From: Palsa-147 sp049279675
Lineage (GTDB): Bacteria > Acidobacteriota > Terriglobia > Acidiferrales > UBA7541
Reading direction: 5' to 3'
Assembly (NCBI GenBank): GCA_049279675.1
Contig: JBAPOP010000011.1
Span: forward strand, 1-64,000
DNA: 64,000 nucleotides
Shown here piece after piece: positions 1-7,809 of the stretch. Numbering within the stretch: position 1 is the stretch's first letter; each line of letters begins with the position of its first letter. The notes beneath the pieces are model-generated. The model was not told the DNA's origin and did no database searches. It was given only the letters and a program-made list of their open reading frames with translations. Both the position numbers and the translations under genes were made by a program.

Positions 1-19
1 GATGTAATCCGCGCAAACT

Positions 20-44
20 CGGCCGGCCTGCCGGCCAGCCCTAC
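20..44. repeat. Half of a GTAG-headed palindromic repeat (family A)
   Basis: Right arm of the repeat found whole at 2594-2687, 11496-11588, 13080-13173, 22412-22507 and 25322-25416. It carries a GGCCGGC/GCCGGCC stem and ends in CCCTAC, the reverse complement of the GTAGGG head. The left arm would lie outside the window. Confidence 0.7.
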
Positions 45-78
45 GAAAACCATCCTTCAATTCCACCGATCGCCGCCG

Positions 79-2535
79 TTATTCGTGCCGCAACGCCTCG
101 TTCGGATCCACGCGCGTCGCCCGCAACGCCGGCAACACGCACGCCGAAATCGCGACGGCCATCAAAATCAAGGCGACGCTTGCAAACGTCAGCGCATCGG
201 TCGGCGCTACGCCATACAGCAAACTCGCCATCAATCGCGTCAGCCCGAACGCCGCGACAATCCCGATCACAATCCCCGCCGCGACCGCCCCGAATCCCTG
301 CCGCAAAATCATTTTGAGCACGTCGGATGCCTGCGCGCCGAGCGCCATGCGAATACCGATTTCGCGCGTGCGCTGCACCACGGAATACGAAATCAGCCCG
401 TGCAATCCGGTGATCGCCAGAATCAGCGCGAGCACCGCAAACGTCCCGATCAAATACGAGGGATACCGCCGCAAAAAAACTCCCGGCGAATCGTTGGCCA
501 CTTGCTCGAGCGGCTGCGCGATGATCACGGCAAGTTGCGGATCGAGCTGCCGCAACGCCGTGCGCACCGCGCCGATGAACGCCGAGGGATCTCCGGCCGT
601 GCGCACGAGGAAAATCGCGAAGGTGTTCGGCCCCTGATCGTTCGGCGTGTAAAGAATCGGCAGCGGAGGTGCGGCCAAATCGATCTCGGCAATGTCGCCG
701 ACGACTCCGACAATCTGCATGTATGGAGTTTTGGGATTGTAGGTGAAGCGCATGCGCTTCCCGATCGGATCTTCGCCGGGAAAATAACGCTTCACGAAAG
801 CCTGATTCACGATCACCACCGGCGTGGATTCCCATTTATCGGAATCGTTGAAGAAGCGGCCTTCGATCAGCGGAATTTTAAGCGCCGGGAAAAAGCCAGA
901 ATCCACGCCGCGAATCTGCGCTTCATCTTCCTTCCCCGGTTCCACCGGCCGGCCCTCGACCACAAAACGCACAGTGCCGCCGTTGCCGGAAAGCGGAGTG
1001 TTGCTCGCAACTCCGACGCTGACGGCGCCGGGCAGCGCGCGGAGCGAATCGGTGTACTGATGCGCGAAGCGGATCGCCGAGGGGTTCGCATACGGATAGT
1101 CATTCTCTGAAGGATAGGAATAATTCGGAAGATTCACAGCGAACGTGAGGACGTTGTGCGCGTCGAAGCCGGGATTTTTCCGCACGAGCGAGTGAAAGCT
1201 GCGAACCATCAGCCCCGCGCCCACAAGCAGGACGAGGCAAGTCGCGATTTCGGCGGTGACGAACGCATTGCGCAGGCGCGCGTGAGTGCCGCTCGTCGCG
1301 CCGCGCGAATCCTCTTTCAAAATCTCACCGACTGACGATTCCGCGACGGCCACTCCCGGCGCGAGCCCGAAGACGACGCCCGTCAAAACTGTCACGCACA
1401 AGAGAAAGAGCAGGACGGGAAAATTCAGTCCCGCATCGCTCAAATATGGCAACGATTGCAGGATGGGCACGGGGATCGCCGCGATCAGCGCGCTCACTCC
1501 CCATTGCGCCACGAGAATTCCCGCCGCGGCGCCGAGGAACGAAAGCATCAGGCTTTCCGTGAGAAGTTGGCGGATCAGATCGATTCGCGTCGCGCCCATC
1601 GCCGCGCGAATCGCGAATTCCTTTTGCCTGCCCACCGAGCGCGCCATCAGAAGATTCGCGAGATTGGCGCAGGCGATCAGCAGGACGAACGCGACCGTGC
1701 CGGTCAAAATCAAAAGCAGCGGGCGAACCTGGCCGACGATTTTGTCGCGCAGGCTGGCCATCACGACGTGGATGTTGGCATTCGGCCCGGGATATTCGCG
1801 ATCGAGCTGCGCCGTAACTGTGTCCAAGTCAGCCTGAGCTTGCTTTGCCGTCGTGCCCGGCGCGATCCGCGCGATCACATTCATCCAGCGGAGGCTGCGG
1901 CGCGTGACGAGATCGCCTTCGACGTGCATCGGAACCCACATCGCGGACGACTGCCCGGTCGGTGCGAATTCAAAACTTTTCGGCAGTACACCGACAATCG
2001 TCACCGGATTGTTGTCAACTCGGTAGTTGCGCCCGATGACGTTCGGATCGCCGCCGAAATCGCTGCGCCACGTCGCGTAGCTCAGGATCACGACGTACGG
2101 GCCGTCGTGCTTGTCCTCGCCATCGACAAAATCGCGGCCGAGCATTGGTTTCACGCCGAGCGTCGAGAAAAAGTTCGGGAGCACTTGCGTGGCGAAGATG
2201 TTTTTCGGATCGCCATTGCCGGAAAATGTGAACGCGTCGAATCCGTAGGCCGTCAGCGACTGAAAGCTGCGCGTCATTTTCTTCCAGTCGTTGAAATCGG
2301 GGTAGCAGACGTTGAACGCGTCCTCGCTGGTCGCGAGACGCGATTCCGCCAGCGTGACAAGCTTTTCTGAATGCGCGTATGGAAGCGGACGCAGCAGCGA
2401 GACGTACACCACCGAGAAGATCGCCGTATTTGCGCCGATGCCCAGCGCGAGCGTGATAATCGCGATCAGCGTGAATCCCGGCGATTTAAACAGCATGCGT
2501 AGCGCGTAGCGTGCGTCTTGCAAGAATGTGTTCAT
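79..2535 (-). CDS. ADOP-family duplicated FtsX/MacB-type permease (copy 1)
   Basis: An 818-residue inner-membrane protein with two MacB-core-plus-FtsX modules in one chain. A first membrane helix (about 22-45) is followed by an extracytoplasmic domain, a helix bundle from about 272, and the cytoplasmic loop motif EFAIRAAMGA (306-315). After a second extracytoplasmic domain the same motif recurs as REIGIRMALGA near the C-terminus, which ends NEALRHE. This is the architecture of the Acidobacterial duplicated orphan permease family, whose substrate is unknown. No ATPase gene lies nearby. The start is well set: GGAGAGGG directly precedes ATG at 2535. It is the last of four tandem relatives on this strand, 166 bp after copy 2. 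MacB-like export is possible only if an ATPase is supplied from elsewhere. Confidence 0.9.
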   Translation of the reverse strand: MNTFLQDARYALRMLFKSPGFTLIAIITLALGIGANTAIFSVVYVSLLRPLPYAHSEKLVTLAESRLATSEDAFNVCYPDFNDWKKMTRSFQSLTAYGFDAFTFSGNGDPKNIFATQVLPNFFSTLGVKPMLGRDFVDGEDKHDGPYVVILSYATWRSDFGGDPNVIGRNYRVDNNPVTIVGVLPKSFEFAPTGQSSAMWVPMHVEGDLVTRRSLRWMNVIARIAPGTTAKQAQADLDTVTAQLDREYPGPNANIHVVMASLRDKIVGQVRPLLLILTGTVAFVLLIACANLANLLMARSVGRQKEFAIRAAMGATRIDLIRQLLTESLMLSFLGAAAGILVAQWGVSALIAAIPVPILQSLPYLSDAGLNFPVLLFLLCVTVLTGVVFGLAPGVAVAESSVGEILKEDSRGATSGTHARLRNAFVTAEIATCLVLLVGAGLMVRSFHSLVRKNPGFDAHNVLTFAVNLPNYSYPSENDYPYANPSAIRFAHQYTDSLRALPGAVSVGVASNTPLSGNGGTVRFVVEGRPVEPGKEDEAQIRGVDSGFFPALKIPLIEGRFFNDSDKWESTPVVIVNQAFVKRYFPGEDPIGKRMRFTYNPKTPYMQIVGVVGDIAEIDLAAPPLPILYTPNDQGPNTFAIFLVRTAGDPSAFIGAVRTALRQLDPQLAVIIAQPLEQVANDSPGVFLRRYPSYLIGTFAVLALILAITGLHGLISYSVVQRTREIGIRMALGAQASDVLKMILRQGFGAVAAGIVIGIVAAFGLTRLMASLLYGVAPTDALTFASVALILMAVAISACVLPALRATRVDPNEALRHE

Positions 2536-2593
2536 TCCCTCTCCATTTCACGCCCCATGCCAAGAATCACCACAAATCGCCCACTCAGCACCC

Positions 2594-2687
2594 GTAGGGT
2601 CCGTCGGCAGACGGACCGGCCTTTCACGATCTTGTTTTTCGTTTCATCAATCGCCCAAAAACCGGCCGGCCTGCCGACGAGCCCTAC
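2594..2687. repeat. GTAG-headed inverted-repeat pair (family A, full copy)
   Basis: A 94-bp element bounded by GTAGGG and CCCTAC. The left arm folds on TCCGTC/GACGGA and the right arm on a GGCCGG/CCGG-type stem; the two arms are inverted relative to each other with about 40 bp of variable DNA between them. It fills the gap between permease copies 1 and 2. The form is that of a BIME, two REP units head to head. Confidence 0.75.
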
Positions 2688-2701
2688 GAAAACAAATCAA
2701 T

Positions 2702-5185
2702 TCACTCGTACCGCAATGCCACCATCGGATCGACGCGCATCGCGCGCCGCGCCGGAATCGCGCACGCCAAAAATGCAATCCCCGCCAGAAGCAGCGACAC
2801 AATCACATACGTCAACGCATCAAATGGCGCGACGCCAAACAGCAAATCTTTCATCAGCCGCGCCCCGCCCAAGGTCAGCAACAATCCAATCCCCACGCCG
2901 GCGCCAATCAAAATCCCGCCCTGCCGCAGCACCATTCGCACCACATCGTGCCTCTGCGCCCCGAGCGCCATGCGAATCCCAATTTCATTCGTGCGCTGGC
3001 TGACGACGTACGACATCACGCCGTAAGTTCCGACAGCCGCAAGCAGTAGCGCCAGGCCCGCAAGCGCGCCAAGGAGCAGCGCTTCGTCATTCGTGTCCGC
3101 CATGCTGTCGCCAACGAGCTGCGGAATCGTCTTCACTTCCGAAAGCGCGAGCGTGCTGTTTAGTGATGCCAATTCGCTGCGCATTGTGCTCTCCGCGCTT
3201 TGCGGCGGCCCGTCGGTCAGCACCGAGATGTAAAGAACATACGCGCCGTCGCCGAGCCCCACTGCCGTGGGAATGTAAGCCGCGTACATCGCGGGATCGC
3301 GCAAGCCGTTGTTGCGTACATCCTCAACGACGCCAACGACGCGATAGGGAGGACCGTCGCCACTTCGAAAACTTTTGCCGATAGGATCCTGCTTCGGCCA
3401 GAAATGCGCTGCCATGCCCTTGCTGATAATCGCGGAGGTGGTGAACTTGCGCTCTTCCGGAGCCGCCGCCTTGAAGTCGTGGGCTTTGTAAAACGGAAGC
3501 ACTTTCTGCCACGCATCGCCGGCACTCTGTACGTCTTCGTCATTCAATTCACGGCCCGCGAGCAACCGGATGCCCAGGGTGTGAAAGTAGCCAGGAGTCA
3601 TTTCGTTCCATGCGACGAGGGGCCCGAGGCTCGGGTCCTGCGGCTGGCCGTCAACAGTGACGTAGCCGTTCGAGTCCGATGAAAGCGGCGCCAGCGTACC
3701 GAACGCAGCGTCGCGGATTCCCGGCGCACTTTTGAGCTTCGAGAGGAGGGTATCAATGAACGACTTCGCCTGATCGAACGTCGCGTCGTCTTTATCGGGA
3801 ACCATCACGTAACCGGTGAGAACGTGATCGGTGCGCAAACCCAGATTCACCGCGCGGAGATTTGAGAACGTCCGGAGCAGCAGCCCCGCGCCCGCCAGAA
3901 GCGCGAGGGAGAGCGCGATCTCAACAGCTACCAGCCCATCGCGCAGCAAAACGCTTCGGCCAGCGCGCGCTGCGCCGGCCGATCTCGATTTGAGCTCCTC
4001 GATCAGATCCAATTCCGAGATCTGAAACGCGGGCGCCAGACCAAAGAGAATTCCGACCGCGGCGCTGACAGCGAAACAGAAAAACAGCACGTAGACGTCC
4101 AGCCGAATCGGATTCGGCGGCACCACCTGCACGCCTTTGAGCGACACCAGGAGATCAACGGCGTTGTACGCGATAAGCGCGCCGAGAGCCCCTCCAGCGA
4201 GCGCGAGAATTACGCTTTCGGTGAGAAGTTGCCGCACCAATCGCCAGCGGCTCGCCCCCACGGCGCCGCGCAGCGCCATCTCGCGGCGCCTTCCGATCGA
4301 GCGCGCGAGCAAAAGATTCGCGACGTTCGCGCAAGCGATCAGCAGCACCAGCCCGACGGCGCCGAACAGCGTCCACAGCGGTGCTCTCGATTCGCCCGTC
4401 AATTCCGTCTGCATCGGGACGACGATTGGCGTCGCGTTGCTATTGGTCTTGGGAAAATCCTTCGCAAGACGCGCCGAAATCGCGCCAAGATCCGCGCGCG
4501 CTTGCTCGATTGTCACGCCCGCCTTCACGCGCCCGAGTGCGCGGAGATAGTGGCTGTCGCGGCCTCGCAGCGCAGACGGCGAAAAATCGATCGGAGTCCA
4601 CACATCCGCTGTACCGGGCGCGGTGTACCACGCGGGCATCACGCCGATGATCGTGTAGCTTTCGCCATTCAGCTGGATTGTCTTATTGAGAGCGTCCGCG
4701 CGTCCGCCAAAATGCGATTTCCAAAATGCATTGGTCACGATGGCGACGTGATTGAGCCCTTTCACGTCCTCTCCGGCGACGAATGCGCGGCCAATTTGCG
4801 GTGCGACGCCGAGAACCGAAAAGAAATTCGCCTGCGCCTCGACGAGCCGCACTTGCTCGGGCACGCCCGCGCCGCTGATGTTGCTCGGCTCCGGCCACGT
4901 GAATACTGCCATATCTTCAAACGTGCGATTTTGCGCGCGCCAGTCGAGGAAGTCCTGATCGGGAAGCGGGAAATTGCCCGGGGACGATTCAGTTTCCCAA
5001 AGCTCGACGAGCCGGTCGGGATTGTGGAATGGCAGCGGCTTCAGCAGCACGGCATTCACGGCGGAAAAAATCGCGGTGTTCGCGCCAATGCCGAGCGCAA
5101 TGGTGAGCACAGCGATGATCGTGAACCCAGGCGATTTGCGCAGCATGCGAAGCGCGTACTTTACGTCCTGAATCAGAGTGCCCAT
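2702..5185 (-). CDS. ADOP-family duplicated FtsX/MacB-type permease (copy 2)
   Basis: An 827-residue two-module permease with the same order as copy 1: an N-terminal helix (TIIAVLTIALGIGANTAIF), an extracytoplasmic domain, FtsX helices with the EMALRGAVGA loop motif, a second extracytoplasmic domain, and a final FtsX bundle with EIGIRMALGA. It ends MVALRYE, as copy 4 does. GGAGGCGAA precedes the ATG at 5185, so the start is secure. A family-A repeat begins 14 bp after its stop codon and a family-B palindrome lies upstream of its start, so cotranscription with copies 1 and 3 is uncertain. Family membership is clear; substrate and partner ATPase are unknown. Confidence 0.9.
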   Translation of the reverse strand: MGTLIQDVKYALRMLRKSPGFTIIAVLTIALGIGANTAIFSAVNAVLLKPLPFHNPDRLVELWETESSPGNFPLPDQDFLDWRAQNRTFEDMAVFTWPEPSNISGAGVPEQVRLVEAQANFFSVLGVAPQIGRAFVAGEDVKGLNHVAIVTNAFWKSHFGGRADALNKTIQLNGESYTIIGVMPAWYTAPGTADVWTPIDFSPSALRGRDSHYLRALGRVKAGVTIEQARADLGAISARLAKDFPKTNSNATPIVVPMQTELTGESRAPLWTLFGAVGLVLLIACANVANLLLARSIGRRREMALRGAVGASRWRLVRQLLTESVILALAGGALGALIAYNAVDLLVSLKGVQVVPPNPIRLDVYVLFFCFAVSAAVGILFGLAPAFQISELDLIEELKSRSAGAARAGRSVLLRDGLVAVEIALSLALLAGAGLLLRTFSNLRAVNLGLRTDHVLTGYVMVPDKDDATFDQAKSFIDTLLSKLKSAPGIRDAAFGTLAPLSSDSNGYVTVDGQPQDPSLGPLVAWNEMTPGYFHTLGIRLLAGRELNDEDVQSAGDAWQKVLPFYKAHDFKAAAPEERKFTTSAIISKGMAAHFWPKQDPIGKSFRSGDGPPYRVVGVVEDVRNNGLRDPAMYAAYIPTAVGLGDGAYVLYISVLTDGPPQSAESTMRSELASLNSTLALSEVKTIPQLVGDSMADTNDEALLLGALAGLALLLAAVGTYGVMSYVVSQRTNEIGIRMALGAQRHDVVRMVLRQGGILIGAGVGIGLLLTLGGARLMKDLLFGVAPFDALTYVIVSLLLAGIAFLACAIPARRAMRVDPMVALRYE

Positions 5186-5224
5186 TTCGCCTCCGTATCA
5201 CGCCATTTCATGTAGGAGCGCGGT

Positions 5225-5299
5225 CGTAGCGCCGGCATCTTGCCGGCGATTTTGTGCCTAGGCGCCGCGGAGAATCCGCCGCCAAGATGCCGGCGCTAC
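5225..5299. repeat. GTAG-headed palindromic repeat (family B)
   Basis: A 75-bp near-palindrome from GTAGCGCCGGC to GCCGGCGCTAC. Each end contains its own CGCCGGC-ATCTT-GCCGGCG hairpin. A second copy lies at 14163-14237. It sits in the 146-bp gap between permease copies 2 and 3. Confidence 0.75.
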
Positions 5300-5331
5300 G
5301 ATGGCGCAATTGCCACCAAACTTATTGCTCG

Positions 5332-7764
5332 TCACTGATATCGCAGCGCGACCATCGGATCGACGCGCATCGCGCGGCGGGCCGGGATGTAACACGCTGC
5401 CAGCGCCACGAGGGTAAAGAACGCGGCGACACCAAAAAACGTAATCGGATCGCCTGCCTTCACGTTGTACAAAAGCGTCACCATCCCGCGAGTCGTTCCC
5501 GCGGCGACGATCATCCCAATCACCACGCCAACAAGACTCAGCTTCAGCCCCTGCCACAGCACGATGCGCGTGACGTCGCCCGGGCTCGCGCCGAGCGCCA
5601 TGCGAATTCCCATCTCGCGCGTGCGCTGCTCGACGGTGTACGACATCACGCCATAAATTCCGATCGCGCCGAGCAGCATCGCCACCACTCCGAAAAAACC
5701 CGCGAGCTGCGTGAGGATGCGATTGCCCGCGTTCTGCTCGCTGATCACGTCGTCATACGGCTGCACGAGAGAAATCGGCTGCTCGCTATCGACCGTCCAA
5801 ACCGCATTGCGAATCGCGGCCGGCAGATCCGGCGCGGGGCCCGCGGTGCGCGCCACAATCGACATGTATGCGCTCGGAAATTGCGCCGAGGGAACGTACA
5901 TCTCGCGATGCGGGCGGTCGCTCGTCGAATACATCTTGACGTCGCCCACGACGCCCACAATCGTGCCCACTGTGTGCTTGTCGCCGAAGTCCATTTGCTT
6001 GCCGATGGGATCTTCGTTCGCGAATTGCTGGCGCATCAGCGTTTCGTCGATGAGAATGACGTTTGGAGCGCCTTCGCCATCACCCGAGCCGAACAGGCGG
6101 CCGCGAATCAGCGGAATCTGCATCGTCGAGAAATAATCCGGCGTGGCGGCGGAGTAGAGCGCGCCGATTTCTTCGCCCGGCTGCGCAGGAGGCCGGCCCG
6201 TGACGTGAATCACGACGGTCGAGGAAGATTCGCCGAACGGAACGTATTGGCTCGCGCCCGCCGAGACGACTCCCGGCAACGCGTGAACGCGCGCCATCAC
6301 TTGATCGTAGAAATTTCGCACTTGCGGATCGCCCGCGTATTTCGCTTTCGGAATTACGAGCGGAGCGGTCACCACGTTCGCGGGCTGAAATCCGAGCGAG
6401 CCAAACACCATGTGAACGAAGCTCTCGACGAGCATCGCCGTTGAGATGAGCACGACCACCGCGAGCGCGATTTCGCCCGCAACGAATCCGCGCCGCAGCC
6501 ACGCGCCCCGGCGGCTGCCGGAGGCCTGGCTCGCGGATTCCTTGAGCGCGCCGTTCACGTCGAGCCCCGTGCTTTCGAATGCCGGGACAAGCCCGAAAAT
6601 AATTCCGCAGACCAGCGCGATGCCGAGCGTGTAAGCGAGCGTGTTGAAATCGACGTCGACGCGGCCGTAGTTGACGAGGTAGCCGCGTATGCGCGCAGGG
6701 ATCGAATCCGCGATCCAGTGCACGCCCCAGAGGGCGAAGAGGACTCCCGCGGCGCCTCCCGCCGTGAATAGCACTAGCGATTCGGTGAGCAATTGCCGCG
6801 CGAGACGCGCGCGCGATGCTCCGAGCGCCGAGCGGACTGCAAATTCCTTCGTGCGGCGCGCCGCGCGGGCGAGCATGAGGTTCGCCACGTTCGCGCAGGC
6901 AATCAAAAGCACGAGACCCACGATCCAAAACAAAATCATTACTTGCTGGGTGCCCTCATTTTTTCCGATTTCAAAAGTCATGGAACTGAGCAGCGTGGTG
7001 GCGTTTGTATTCGTTTGCGGATAGAGCTTCTCGAGGCGCGAAGCGATTCCGGTGATTTCGGCGGCGGCCTGCGCCTGCGTCACGCCGGGCTTCAAGCGGC
7101 CGAAGGCGCTAAACCACCCCATGACGCGGTCGGCTTGTTGCTTTTCATCGAGCGCGAGCGGCGTCCAGATATTCGCGATGCCCATCAGCGAAAACTGAAA
7201 GCTTGCGGGCATCACGCCGACAACCGTGTACGTCTCGCCCTGCAGCTTGATCGAGCGGCCGATAATTTGCGGATCGCCGGCATAGCGGCTTTGCCACAAG
7301 CCGCGGCTCAGAATCGCGACGTGGCTCGACGCCGGCTGCGATTCCTCGGGCAGAAACACGCGGCCGAGCATCGGTGTCGCGCCGAGAGTTTGAAAGAAAT
7401 TCCAGCTCACCAGCCCGCCGGCCACGCGCTCGGGCTGGCCGTCGCTCGTGAGATTGAAGAACCAGGGGGTCCACGACGCCAACTCCTCGAATGCGGTGTC
7501 TTGCTTTTCGTAATCGAGGAAATCGGCGGTGGATGTGACGCCGTTGCTGGTCCATCCCTGTTTCGTGTCGTGCGAGAGCAACACCATCAGGCGATCGGCC
7601 TGCGGATAAGCGAGAGGTTTGATCAGCCAGGCGTTGACGTAGCTGAAGATGGCGGTGTTTGCGCCGATGCCGAGAGCGAGCGTGATGATGGCGATGATCG
7701 CGTAGACGGGCGATTTGCGCAGCGCGCGCAGTGCGTAGGTGATGTCCTGAATAAAATTGTTCAT
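5332..7764 (-). CDS. ADOP-family duplicated FtsX/MacB-type permease (copy 3)
   Basis: An 810-residue inner-membrane protein with duplicated MacB-core and FtsX modules. The N-terminal helix reads AIIAIITLALGIGANTAIF, the first FtsX loop has EFAVRSALGASRAR, the second has REMGIRMALGA, and the protein ends MVALRYQ. The start at 7764 is preceded by GGGGGTG at usable spacing. Copy 4 ends 45 bp upstream, so these two are the closest pair in the array and probably share a transcript. As with the other copies, no nucleotide-binding partner is encoded here and the transported or sensed ligand cannot be inferred. Confidence 0.9.
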   Translation of the reverse strand: MNNFIQDITYALRALRKSPVYAIIAIITLALGIGANTAIFSYVNAWLIKPLAYPQADRLMVLLSHDTKQGWTSNGVTSTADFLDYEKQDTAFEELASWTPWFFNLTSDGQPERVAGGLVSWNFFQTLGATPMLGRVFLPEESQPASSHVAILSRGLWQSRYAGDPQIIGRSIKLQGETYTVVGVMPASFQFSLMGIANIWTPLALDEKQQADRVMGWFSAFGRLKPGVTQAQAAAEITGIASRLEKLYPQTNTNATTLLSSMTFEIGKNEGTQQVMILFWIVGLVLLIACANVANLMLARAARRTKEFAVRSALGASRARLARQLLTESLVLFTAGGAAGVLFALWGVHWIADSIPARIRGYLVNYGRVDVDFNTLAYTLGIALVCGIIFGLVPAFESTGLDVNGALKESASQASGSRRGAWLRRGFVAGEIALAVVVLISTAMLVESFVHMVFGSLGFQPANVVTAPLVIPKAKYAGDPQVRNFYDQVMARVHALPGVVSAGASQYVPFGESSSTVVIHVTGRPPAQPGEEIGALYSAATPDYFSTMQIPLIRGRLFGSGDGEGAPNVILIDETLMRQQFANEDPIGKQMDFGDKHTVGTIVGVVGDVKMYSTSDRPHREMYVPSAQFPSAYMSIVARTAGPAPDLPAAIRNAVWTVDSEQPISLVQPYDDVISEQNAGNRILTQLAGFFGVVAMLLGAIGIYGVMSYTVEQRTREMGIRMALGASPGDVTRIVLWQGLKLSLVGVVIGMIVAAGTTRGMVTLLYNVKAGDPITFFGVAAFFTLVALAACYIPARRAMRVDPMVALRYQ

Positions 7765-7809
7765 CGCACCCCCGAGTCAATTTTTGCCGAGATCACCCGC
7801 GTATCGTCC